DNA of 64,000 bases. Origin: Heterobasidion occidentale (Eukaryota > Basidiomycota > Agaricomycetes > Russulales > Bondarzewiaceae). Below, one piece after another: positions 36,901 through 47,069 of this stretch; within the stretch, counting starts at the first letter, position 1, and every line of letters begins with the position of its first letter. The notes under the pieces were generated by a model, which searched no databases, was not told where the DNA came from, and saw only the letters and a list, made by a program, of their open reading frames with translations. The stretch covers positions 1,736,001-1,800,000 of the forward strand of contig JBCAQO010000004.1 of the NCBI GenBank assembly GCA_039111635.1. Reading direction: 5' to 3'. Made by a program: the position numbers and the translations under genes.

Positions 36901-38279
36901 CATGTTTTTTGCGATCACCAAACAAGAAACGGCTGTCCGCAAGCTTGCGGTCATTGTACGTCGTCCAATTGAACATAATCGTTTATATCGGCTCACACGC
37001 CTTCCTATTCAGTGTATGACGGCACGGTATCAGAGCGGCGAAGCTAAGAAGAGGGACCCCCGTCACGTACTGGATCTGACCACAGTGCGCAACATGTTCC
37101 ACCAGGTGACAAACGCAAACAATGCCTTCACGAAGGAGATAAGCACCGCCATGGGCACTCCGCTACCCAGTGCTGGTCCCTTTGGGGGTATGAGTGGCTT
37201 CGGCGGCTCTGAACACCCACCTTACATATACCCGAATCAGGTTCGCGCTCCACCTGAACCTGAACAGCCACTCCCTACAACTGCGCCTCCTCGCCAAGTC
37301 CCGATCTCGCAACCTGCAAATCGCCGCAAGCCGATGCAGTCTCTTGCAGCAGAACAAACAGCGCAGCCTCTACTCCTACACCCCCACCAAATTCCACCCA
37401 ACGGCTCACGCTGTGACACCGTCTCTCCTGGCTACCTCCCCGCAGACGCCAAAGTCACCCAGGACCAAGGCAACTCCGAAACAGAAACCTGCGGCTCGTC
37501 GAAAGACATCGAAGGCTACAGCACCCGGGCCTGTCGAGTCCTCGTCCGTTGCACCTCTTACTCCAGCTACTCCAGTCTCCTCTGGCGAAACGCAGACAGG
37601 GAATAAGCGTGCTCGAGAAGAAGACGCGGCGAGCAACGAGGCGTCACCTCTAGCCCCCTCTCCAAAGCGAGTTAGAACCGAAGCAGAGGAACAGTTTAGC
37701 GATGTCCAGCAGAAGAGGCAGGAGGCTGCTGAGGCTGCCATAGCTGATCCAGCGAAGTCGGAATCCTACTTGGCTCAGATTGACGACCTGCTCAGGTTAG
37801 CACAATCCAGCGGCGATGGAGCGCTTCAGTCCCATATCGGAACATTGCTGGAATCTATCGTTGAGACTGCATATCCTGATTATGTGGATTCTACAACGTC
37901 CACTTTGGATACCTTGGACACCCTCATACCTCCGCCATCGCCGTCATCTGCGCAATTGCACGAATGCATGGACTTCGTTGACTGGTCATCGTGTGAAGTT
38001 GCGACGCCCGACCTCGTGCAAACTACTTCCACCAATCCTAGTCCTGGGTCCGGTTCGGAAGTGGAAACTTTGGGGCATGCTAGAGCCCAAGGATCTTCAT
38101 CACCCCAGCTCTTCAATGCGAAAGCGCCGCTGGACGACCTGAACGAGCCTGACCCTTTGCACATCGGGTTTTGGAGCGAAATTGATGGAGGTGAGGCTGC
38201 CTATTATCAATCCACGGGATGGAAATGGGATGGCCCGATGCCTACTACGGAACAACCTTGGGCGATCTCGACTTCATAG
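33904..38279 (+). CDS. SWI1: SWI/SNF chromatin-remodelling subunit Swi1, ARID domain
   Basis: ARID-containing DNA-binding subunit of the SWI/SNF remodeller. Low-complexity Gln/Met/Asn/Pro sequence fills the N-terminal third. Predicted exons start 33904-34130, 34414-35171, 35234-35750, 35806-36708 and 36792-36955. The ARID domain is FTFDEKHFVALWNRYR, then RPIDVFKLYETVRYLGGWEN, joined over the intron at 35751-35805 to VTRNQLWQVVGGRLGF and LAVFYKQYLVNFDRAC. A CAG-rich polyGln run lies at 36357-36380. The C-terminal half (37500-38279) has NKRAREEDA and acidic segments, ending EQPWAISTS. The intron at 34131-34413 is about 283 bp, long for this window. One-base breaks near 33927, 35025, 36493 and 37330-37430. 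The ATG at 33904 is preferred over a longer frame from 33621 that has a non-conserved leader. Confidence 0.86.
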
Positions 38280-38722
38280 AAAGGATTTGAATTTCTTGTG
38301 CTCTATCTTTACTGTCTTTTATTTATCTTGTTTGCGCTCCCGTTGTTCTTTTTTCTCTTCGATTGTTTGCCTGAATTATTTTACCGTATCACTAGTCTGG
38401 GTTCACGAAGTCGGCTTCACTCTCCCATCCCCCATTTGACCTGCCCCTCATCCCCCATGCCGCTCTGTTTCTTCATAGTTATCGCCTTTTCTCTTTTGAT
38501 TATATCTCATCTGCTCTCTGTATTTCTACCCTGTTGGCTTGTTATGATACCGAGGCGTTCTGGACAATCGTAGAGGTCGGCCGAACGAGCACGATTATAA
38601 GTTGACTGAGTGCGTGAAGGAATCTGTGTTGTGGGCTGTGCAGGATATATTACAGCACTGCGTACGAGAGATCATCCAGCCATGCCGCGAAAGATGTGCA
38701 GTATGAAAAGGTGATAGATAAG
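38280..38722. other. Gap between convergent SWI1 and SAF4
   Basis: T-rich on the plus strand, consistent with the SWI1 3'UTR. No gene or repeat recognised. Confidence 0.5.
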
Positions 38723-39994
38723 TTAGCCTTTCTTCTTCAGAAACGCGGCCGCTTTTTCGTCTAGGAACCTCTTCCCCGGCTGCGGTATACTGGTGGAGAA
38801 GACACCCGATTGGCGACTCGTGTTAGACAGTATACGTGCTCGTAGGGACGACACCACGTCAGACGATGAGTTCGGCAAGGATGGCCTGACCTTGGAGCTC
38901 GACCCTGGCTGATTCCTGGAGCCTAATGACGATCTCGCACTAGACAGGATCAGTGGCTTATCCAGATCCAGCTTTCGTCTTTTGCTGGCTTCCTCTCTCA
39001 CCCGGTCGCTCCTAGCCTTTGCCCATGCGTCACTTGCTTCTTGTATGGAAGTGTTGTCGTCCCGTAGAAGTGCGAGCTCCGATGGCAGACCGTATCGCGC
39101 CTTGATGTTATTGTCCGCCTCTTCTTTCTGTTTCTCCACCTTTTTCTCCTCTCTGAAGCGCTTCCGCAGGCGCAGCGAGTGCGCGTATGGGTCGGCGTTA
39201 TAGTGTTCGGACATGTTCTGCAGCTGCTCGAGCCGCGGGGCTTGCACTTTGGTGGCAAAGTTCTGCGAGTCTACCGACTTCTCGAGCGCGATCAGCGGGT
39301 CGACGGCCACGTCTTTCCCTTCGGTATCTGAAATGGTTGGCGTGAGCGGAGCGAGGCCATCCACGGACGGCGCGATATCTGCGAACCATGGATGGCATAG
39401 CCGCCATTCTCCTCCGGGTCCCAGTCCTCGTCTTTCTGCCGCGCCCCTGAGACGACGACATACCGAGTGTTCTGGGAACACGCCGCTCAGAATGGATCGG
39501 CGGGCGAAGTGTTACAGATGGAGACATGCCTGCGGGTCTGTCTGGATCTCAAACCAACCACTACAGAGGTGGCATTTACATCGGAAGGAGAAGATGGGTG
39601 TGGAGTAATAGTTGCCGATCTTCTTCTTCTCAGCGTTGTATCGGACGCCCATGCCGATGTGAGCATTGCATGTGCCGCTGTTTGAGAAGCCGTCAAAGAG
39701 GTTTGGTCAAGGGAATACGAAGATGCAACGTACCACCAGATATTGAAAGGCAGCTCGAAACGGGTGATAAGGATTCCCTGGTCAATCTTGCGAGCTCGGT
39801 CACCCAAGGCATGTTTACCTGTTGATATCAGAATGACTGTCTAAGCTGTGGTCTGTGCCCAACCTACCCCGATACGAGTTCAGACTCTTGTGTTTTTCAC
39901 CATCATAATCTGGGGGGTAATACTTGTTGAATCCTTAATGCATGTAAGTTTGAATCTCATTTGATCAACTATGGCGCCGAAACCAACCTTGCAT
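38723..39994 (-). CDS. SAF4: Splicing factor Saf4/Yju2-family (CCDC130-like)
   Basis: CWC16-family protein associated with the spliceosome around the catalytic steps. Exons 39994-39988, 39933-39868, 39818-39734, 39677-39530, 39471-39387 and 39327-38723 total 331 residues with every phase agreeing. The first exon is only 7 nt (ATGCAAG), giving MQGFNKYYPPDYD, as in other family members. The core reads KHALGDRARKIDQGILITRF, ELPFNIWCGTCNAHIGMGVR, KKKIGNYYSTPIFSF and CHLCSGWFEIQTDPQ, with the two CxxC-type pairs that bind zinc. NTRYVVVSGARQ follows. The intron at 39529-39472 uses a GC donor (gcatgt). The C-terminal part is charged and helical, ending FLKKKG. The gene is intact. A repeat element begins 21 bp upstream of the start codon. 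Confidence 0.9.
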
Positions 39995-40015
39995 TGTTGT
40001 CGGCTGCTGCTGCTG

Positions 40016-40500
40016 CTAAGATAGGCCGCATGCAAACGCGACTACATCACATGATACAGAGGTGTCACTTTTGGCGGAGAAGAGCGTTACTTTCGCAAAG
40101 AATTGCTATCTCCTCTCTCACCGAGAAGAAATTAAGAAATTGGGCACCAAGGGATCATTTGTATTGATTTAACAGACATTTGCTTGGTGCTATTTTTAAT
40201 TAGGGCTCACTCAATGAGGAGATAGTTTTCGAATGTTTTCGAGTGTCACTCTGACTAAGATAGGCCGCATGCAAACACGACCACATCACGTGATACCAAG
40301 GTGTCACTTTTGGCGGAGGAAGGCATTACAATCATAGAGAATCGCTATCTCCTCTCTGACCGATAAGCAATCGAGAATTTGGGCACAAAGCAACCCTTTG
40401 TGTCAACTTTATGAACATTTGCTCCGTGCTACTTTTTTGATTTTGGGCCTAGTCAAGGAGAAGATAGGTTTTGATTCTTTTTCATGGTGCTAAGGCTAGG
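40016..40500 (+). repeat. Diverged tandem duplication, unit about 240 bp
   Basis: Two units, 40016-40254 and 40255-about 40500, share the terminal motif, the block GTGTCACTTTTGGCGGA and GCTATCTCCTCTC, then a similar AT-rich part with ACATTTGCT and GTGCTA. Similarity fades towards the end of each unit. The second copy is closer to the right inverted end, so it may mark the original left end, with the first copy added later. Confidence 0.65.
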
Positions 40501-40569
40501 AATGGAATAAGAGCGATAAGTTAAATGTAGGCAAAATAGTCAAGCCAAGCTTGGGGTGTCTAAAAGGTA

Positions 40570-40655
40570 GCTCCCGTGGCCGATGGGTTAATTGGTCATT
40601 TTTGTGCTTATGCTACTTGCTATCTCAGCTTGGTTCGATCCTGCGCCGCAACACT
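40570..40655 (+). repeat. tRNA-derived (SINE-like) segment with A and B boxes
   Basis: TGGCCGATGGGTTAATTGG at 40577-40595 matches a Pol III A box and GGTTCGATCC at 40632-40641 a B box, at tRNA-like spacing. The flanking acceptor halves do not pair and there is no clear anticodon arm, so this is a tRNA relic rather than a working tRNA gene. It sits inside the MITE-like element. Confidence 0.55.
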
Positions 40656-41259
40656 TTTGTTTGACATTAGCCAACTGCTTCAAGGCCACTATTGGCTACT
40701 GCTTCATTAATTCTCAATGTCTTAGCACCATATATTCTACCAGCTCTAGCTCCCCAAGCTTCAATATCTAAGTAGGATATGAGTATACCAAGGTTGTATA
40801 AATGGACCCATTTTATCTAAATGCAGCTCATTAGGCATGGAGTCTCTATCAAAGTATCAATACAATTATCACTCATATGCCATGTATCTACACCAAGTAT
40901 TGTGCACTTTTGGTTACTCCTATTCTCTGGGTTGACTTATTATTGACAAGTACCACTTAACAACCTTTGGTCACTCAATGGTCACTCAATGTCACGGTGA
41001 AAGTAACTCCACGTGATGTAGTCGTGTTTGCATGCGGCCTATCTTAGGATCGATGTGAACGTTTGAGTCTGGAAGCAAACGTCATAGTTCGGCATCTGTC
41101 GGCATTTTCGGCATCTACCGAAAACCTTCCTCTTGCCGTTTGGCAAACTCTAATTTTCAGTCATCGAACCAGTACGACCCTCAAGGTGCGTTCCCGTCCT
41201 CGGTTCCCTGCACTCACCCTGCTTACCCTCTACTTTTTTCAGTCACCTCTGTCTCCAGA

Positions 41260-41805
41260 ATGAGTTACGTCGCTAAGGGTGAAAAGGAATACGACGCGAC
41301 CGGTGCCCCTGTGCCCGCCGCTAAATTGCACAAAATCCGCATCACGTTGACCAGCAGCAACGTGCGGAACTTGGAGAAGTGTAAGGACATTCTACCGTTA
41401 CAACAATCTGTCGCTTTTCGTCTGATGCATCTGCTTTCTGCAGTCTCCAACGACCTCATCAACCGGGCGAAGGACAAGCAGCTCCGCGTCAAGGGCCCCG
41501 TGCGTCTCCCCACCAAGGTCCTTAAGATCACCACCCGTAAGACTGTGAGTGCTCTTCTCTGACGTCGTGAATATGTTACCTACGTATAATTTGTAGCCTT
41601 GCGGTGAGGGTTCGAAGACGTGGGATCGCTATGAGCTTAAGGTTCACAAGCGCCTGATCGACTTGCACTCCTCCAGCGAGATCGTCAAGCAGATCGTGCG
41701 TGATTCCTCTCATTCGTTTCTGCCAGATCCTGATCTTCATATCGCATACAGACGAGCATCAGCTTGGAGCCCGGTGTTGAGGTCGAGGTCACGATCTCTG
41801 CCTAA
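41260..41805 (+). CDS. RPS20: 40S ribosomal protein uS10 (S20)
   Basis: Component of the small ribosomal subunit head. Exons 41260-41380, 41444-41544, 41597-41695 and 41752-41805 give 124 residues in phase. Characteristic stretches: [80 protein letters not shown] and [17 protein letters not shown]. The residue at the first junction is Phe where many orthologs have Val; a slightly different splice cannot be ruled out. A 5'UTR intron ending near 41241 or 41256 is likely, as usual for ribosomal protein genes. The start codon is fixed by [12 protein letters not shown], a fungal-type leader. Confidence 0.93.
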
Positions 41806-42684
41806 CCGCATTTATGTGTAGACTATATGCTGTATGTCAATGAGAATCACCGTCAGGACGTCGAGATCATCGCATCTCCATTTGAAAGCTCGGAGCCGTA
41901 TGGCAACGATTCCTCGACAGGATTAGAACCCGTTCCGCTCAGCAGATGCATCACCACTCCTCTATTCCGTCTATTTCTACTTTCTTCAGTGATTCCGCCT
42001 CGGTTAACGTTGTCTCGCTTCGCTTCTCCCTGAGGAAAGATGGCCTCGGCGGCCGCAGGAGCGCTGAGTCGGCGCGACCGAGGCGTTCGACCGTGACACT
42101 GACTGCGGCGCCTGCGCGTAATAGGCGCTTCGATGCCGTCGCCAACGACACCGACACCGGCACTGACATCTTGACCGTCGTCTCCCGTCCATGTTTTTTC
42201 GATAATTATCACTGCATTGACTATCTCTACTGTGACCGATTCTTGTATCATGGTTCTATGAAGCTTTTCGTGTGTGCATAGCAAAGAACACGGGCTTGTA
42301 CATTCTCTGTAGTATCAAGGTCAAAGAAATAGTTGTACTACAGCCCGCGAGACCTGGTCTAGCGAAGAGACCATCTCTCGCGTCCCCCAAGTTCAACTCA
42401 TTGCGGACAAAGATATCTTCAGGGGTGCAAGTGTCTATCGATAGGCAGACCTCTTGTTATAGAATGCCTGGTGGCGATCGCATATCCTATGAACGTCACC
42501 TTATAGTAAATCCTCCTCGACCCGGTAACATTCGCGGGGTATATTACAGCGTACGACTAACATGGATTACCTGCGAATAAGATACGACGTGCCCTCTATC
42601 GGCACTGGCAGCTAGCAGATGCGACGTGGAGAACACCAGGTTCACGCGAGGGGTATGTAGGGGCGGGGGGGAGGGAAAAAGTCG
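41806..42684. other. Gap between convergent genes, 0.9 kb
   Basis: Overlapping open frames on both strands at 41850-42285 have low-complexity composition without a motif. No RNA gene or repeat recognised. It probably contains the 3'UTRs of RPS20 and the 5-phosphatase. Confidence 0.45.
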
Positions 42685-45600
42685 TCAGATATAGATCGCA
42701 TAGCTCCCGATGACTGGCCTGTGGTCGCTCCGGCCCTCCAGCCTCCGCATCCCTCGATCGTCGAGCGTCCGGTAGCTCAAACACACGACCTCGCCGCGCT
42801 TCGGTTTGTGCGCAGGCGCACCGGGCGCGTCACGGCCGTGGCCGAATTCCGACGGCGCCGGGGTCCCCGATTGCGAGCCGGAGGTGGAGTCACGGCCCAT
42901 GAAGGGGAGGAACCGCCACCGGTAGGGCGTCGACATGACGTGCACCGGATCCTTGGGCGGTACCGGCGGCGGGGTGTCGGAGCTCTGGCGCGGCGACGTG
43001 GCCAGCGGCGCGAATGAGAAGGGTGTGGGGGACGTCAGCTCGGGTGACGTCGAGGAGCGCACGGGGACGCTCGGCGTGTTGTTGGGACGGGGAGGCGTGA
43101 AGGATATAGGAGGTAGATGGGGCGTGAAGGTGAGGGATTGGTCTAGGTGTGTGCTGGACTGCGAGCGGAAGAGCGAGTCCGGCGAGGACGTGGGGGGGAT
43201 TTCTACGGATTTAGGGCGCCTGTTCCGCCGCGCACCCTGGGAGGGGCTGGAGAGGTTTGGAGTCCCTGAGATCGAGCGGGCAAGAGCGACAGAGTCGCTG
43301 GGAGATATTGCCGGGAGGCCCGAGTCGTGAGCGTGTATCGAGGGAGAGGGGGATAGTTCTGTAGAGCGGGATGAGGTCGTCGATCCCCTACGGCTGCGAG
43401 ACGCGATGGTGCGCCACGCGTTGACGAAGAGCTGCCCGAACTGCGTCCGATGCTGCGCCGGATCCTCGTCCTCGTCATCGGGACGAGGCTTCACGGAAGA
43501 CTTCCAGAGAATCCTGTCGCACCTGCCGTTTCTCCCATAAGCCACCGAAGATCAAACTTGCAAAGAAAAAAAAAGATGCACCAGCTCGGGACCCGCTGCT
43601 TGCTTGACGAATCGTACACGCCCTTGTCTTCATCGAGCGCCGCCTTCAAGCGCCGCGTCCCCGACTTCGTCGAGCTCGCCCTCTTCTTGAACAGCGGCGA
43701 GTGCAGCAGCGCCTCGTGGTCCGCCGCACTCTGGCTCGTCGGCACGTTCGGGTAGTCCCTGCCGCCCACCACCGGCGTCGACGGCATCGACGCCGGGTAG
43801 CTGTCCGGGCCGAGCATCGCCTGCCCCGCGCTCTGCCGCTTGCCCGGCGCGCGCGGCCACCTGGACGCGGACTGCGGCGACGCGGCCGGGGAGATGAGCT
43901 CGTTCCACTTGAGCTTCGCCTTGTGCGCGGCGGTGCTCGAGATGCGCTTCACGATGCGCGTCGCGCCGCTCTGCCGGCGGCGCCGCTCCTGCGCGCGCGC
44001 CTCGGCGTCCTTGAGCGGCGACACGTCGAAGTCCTCGTCGTCCTCGTCGTCGCTCTCGTCCTGCTCGTGGTCGTCGACCGTCTTCTTGGAGTAGGACGTC
44101 CCGGACGACATGATGCTCATCGCCTCGCCGTTGTCGTGCTCCTCCTCGCCGTCGGAGCTTGGCTTGCTCTCGGGCTGCGGCGCTTCCGCGGGGGCGACGT
44201 CTGGGGGCGCGGACGCCTCCTCGAAAGGCGCCGCGGGCTTTTCCCTGGTCGAGCCCTTGCGTTTGTTCTTGAGCGTGCGCAGCACGTCGTATTTGAACGT
44301 CGGTGGAAAGTTGATGGGCGCCTCCCTGAACCCGACGAACGCCTGGCCGTTGCGCATGAGGTTGTAGAGCTGGTCAAAGGCGAGGGCCTCGGCGTACTCT
44401 GCGAACAAGAGATCAATGAAAACTCGACGCATATAGCACGGTGTCATTCACTCTGCTTCGAAATTAACCAGTCTGCGTGGAGGCGTGAGATGTCGAGGCG
44501 GAAGTTAAGGTCTCCGCAGAGGAACGTGTAGTCGAACTTGTCGGTGAGATCTAGAAGATAAACGTGCGCGTCAGTCCCGCCACCCTGATCACGCGAAGAG
44601 AAGGTGAATCGTGCCCTCTGCTACCATGCGCGGATCATCGTACTTCAAAAACGCGTCTACCGCCAGTTCGTTCTGTATGACATCGAGGCGGGCAGTCAGC
44701 GATTCAAGAGTTTCTTCAAAAAAAGAAGCGCATCATCCCCCCACCTTGATCTTCGACAAGTTGGCCAAGCGGTGCAGAATTTTCCCTTCGTGCGCTACAA
44801 GGCAACAAGGCAGGATAAGAAAAGCGTCGAATGGCCCAAAGGATAACGCACCAGCTAAATGAGCATTCAAAAACAAAATCGTGCTGCCCGCGATGTTCAC
44901 ACTCACGCCCACGCCGCCCTTGTTCCCGACCCTACCGCCAATCAGCCCTGCAGTAACAGCAGCGTGCGACGTCCCTATCATGGCACACAAACATGAACGT
45001 TAGTCACGCATCCCATCTCGTCAAAACAACGCGACGCGACGCAACGGAGAAAGAAACACACCTGTGACAAGACGCTTTGCGTCCCGATGCACAAACACAG
45101 CCAAGTAGAGCCCCATCATGCGCTCCTTCACCAGCATCTCGTACGGGCCCTTCGAGCCGCGGACCGGTTCTCCAGGCATAGTAGGCGCGGCGGGGCTCCC
45201 CGCGCGCGCCATCGCGGTCGCGGACACCTTGGTCGGCATCGACGTCGTGTGGCGGCGCTTGACATCGCCCGATGAGAACGCGCGCCCGACGTCCTTGAGT
45301 GGCGCGCGCGCCACCGCGAGCGTGTGCGGGTGCACGCCGTGGCAGAACCAGTCCTCGAGGACCGACGTCCAGCCGGAGGTGCTGGCGGTGTGCGCGTGCT
45401 CGTCCTGCTCGTGCTTAAGGAGCCGGTGCTGGAGATCTTTCAGGTTGTCTTTGAACGCCTCCTTCTCCTCTCTGTCGGCATCCTTCTCCCTGTCCTTTTC
45501 CTTGTCTTTTTCCTTCTCCTTGAGCTTGAACCCTGCACCGAGCGCCATAGGCAGGCCTATAATACAGAATATAGCGCGTCTATCAGCGCTGCAGGCGCCT

Positions 45601-46509
45601 CACGCTTGAAGGCACGACCTACGTGACAGGCTCGGGCATTCCTGTCCCGCACTAATGTACACATGCACCAATCACGGGATCATATCAGCCCGCACATAAC
45701 ATGCGAAAGGGGAAATGGGCCACACGCACACGACGACCAGGTGGTACGGGTGCTCAGCCTCGGCAGGCAGATACGGAAATGCGGCGGGGTCGTCGAGAGG
45801 GATGTAGGGTGTGTACGGCGGGACCTCGCCGAGCAGCTCGCGAAGGTCACCCTAAGTGCGCGCGTCGCGCGCATCGGCAGCACGAATCCCAAACGCGGAA
45901 CAAGTCAGTTCATAAACGAAGACGGAGGTGGATCACCGCGGGACGTGCGCGCCATGGCGAACATATCGGGAAAAGAACGGGCGGTGTGGGGAAGAGAAGA
46001 GAAGAGCATGGGGGGATTCGGGCGCGGAGGCGCGCGGAGGAGCGGGGACGCACCTTGGGGAGGGACTCGTGCATGTTCCACGTGATGATGCGCACTTTGA
46101 GGGACTTTGCGGGGGGCGGGATCGCGTGCGCGTGCTTGTTGGACGCGTCGGTGCCGAGGCTCGGGGTGCGCGGGGGCAGGGGCGAGGAGAGGGAGGGCGA
46201 GGCGGGGAAGAGCGCTTGCAGGCGCGAAAATACGTTGGGGTGGCCTTTTCGTCGTTCATGTCGAGACGTTGAATCGGGCGTGGATGCACGGACGTGGGCG
46301 TGTTCAGATTCATGGTCGCAGATAGCGCGTACATTGGGTAGATGAGCATGAGCAGGGCGAGGGCGATGAGATAGAGAAAAAGTTGGCGACGGACCTGGAC
46401 GCGGGGAGCGGAACGGATCGCTCCCGAACGACAAGTGCTGCGGCGGGCCACTATCGCCCTCCGGAACGTTAGGGCTATCGTGCATGGTGATAGGTACAGT
46501 TGAAGTCAT
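42685..46509 (-). CDS. Inositol polyphosphate 5-phosphatase with large linkers
   Basis: Phosphoinositide 5-phosphatase of the Mg-dependent EEP fold. The N-terminus (46509 onward) is Ser/Pro-rich; the fold begins VRIITWNMHESLPKGDLREL. Later come a QECPSLS segment, a Lys/Glu/Asp coiled stretch (KEKEKDKEKDREKDADREE), GGRVGNKGGVGVSVNI, FDYTFLCGDLNFRLDISRLH, QRVPSWC-DRILWKS, and finally GRSDHRPVIGSYAIYI at the C-terminus. The catalytic signatures NKGGVGV, GDLNFRLD, PSWCDRI and SDHRPV are all present. About 190 acidic/Ser residues are inserted between FKYD and YDSSSKQR (44290-43610), and about 230 Pro/Ser residues between DRILWKS and SDHRPV (43500-42730). Several introns are visible, e.g. after LPK, after HLVVV, and between PSWC and DRIL. 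It is divergent from TSC10. Substrate preference cannot be read from sequence. Confidence 0.86.
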
Positions 46510-47069
46510 GGTCTTGAGCGAGCGGTGAGAGCGGCGGTGAGGATGGAGTGGGATGACTCAAGCGACGGGTCGGATGGCGAAGAGGAGAGAGAGGGGAGGG
46601 GAAAGAACGCTGTGTACGCGAGCACTGAGCACACCGACACGTCGAACAAGACTTGAGAGATGGTGAAGGAATGTGCAGACGGCAGATACGATGATGAAGC
46701 CTCTTGCGTTCGATTCGGAAGCCGTCGCGTGTATGTCACCGCCGTATCAATCCTCCTTCGAGCGGTCTTCTGGCGCAGCGGCTATGTACGTATACTCGCA
46801 ACAAAACGAGGTGGTCGGGTGGAATGTGGAGATGGATTACGATGGTAACAGCATCATGGTCCGACCACAATCGCATTGGCTTTTGTTTGGTCGCCACTGC
46901 AGGTAGTCCTCCTCGAGGCGAACCATCCTTCGTGCTGACCCCCTCGACGTGACCGTCTTCATTCTTCTCCTTGGCCTACACCTTCCCTGTGAACCCTTGA
47001 GATTGGCCTGGCGCGGGTCGACCCTCTGCTGCGACATAACTGTTTCATTATTCCCGATCACAGCTTGGC
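46510..47069. promoter_or_regulatory. Divergent promoter region, 5-phosphatase / TSC10
   Basis: 560 bp between start codons. Short frames on the plus strand at 46660-46950 show no motif. No box is assigned with confidence. Confidence 0.35.

Larger units (their letters stand above)
40016..41047. mobile_element. MITE-like element with inverted ends
   Basis: About 38 bp at the left end (starting CTAAGATAGGCCGCATGC at 40016) recurs at 40255 and in inverted orientation at the right end (ending at 41047). The ends also share the TGCAAAC...ACATCAC stretch. If the outer TA is a target duplication, the layout fits Tc1/mariner-type non-autonomous elements, but only two bases support that. The left part is a diverged tandem repeat of about 240 bp (40016-40254 and from 40255). 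No transposase frame is present. It fills most of the spacer between the SAF4 and RPS20 starts. Confidence 0.7.

Noticed and set aside
43701..44531. 276-codon plus-strand frame, Arg-rich
   Set aside because: It is the antisense shadow of the acidic insert of the 5-phosphatase, caused by high GC content.
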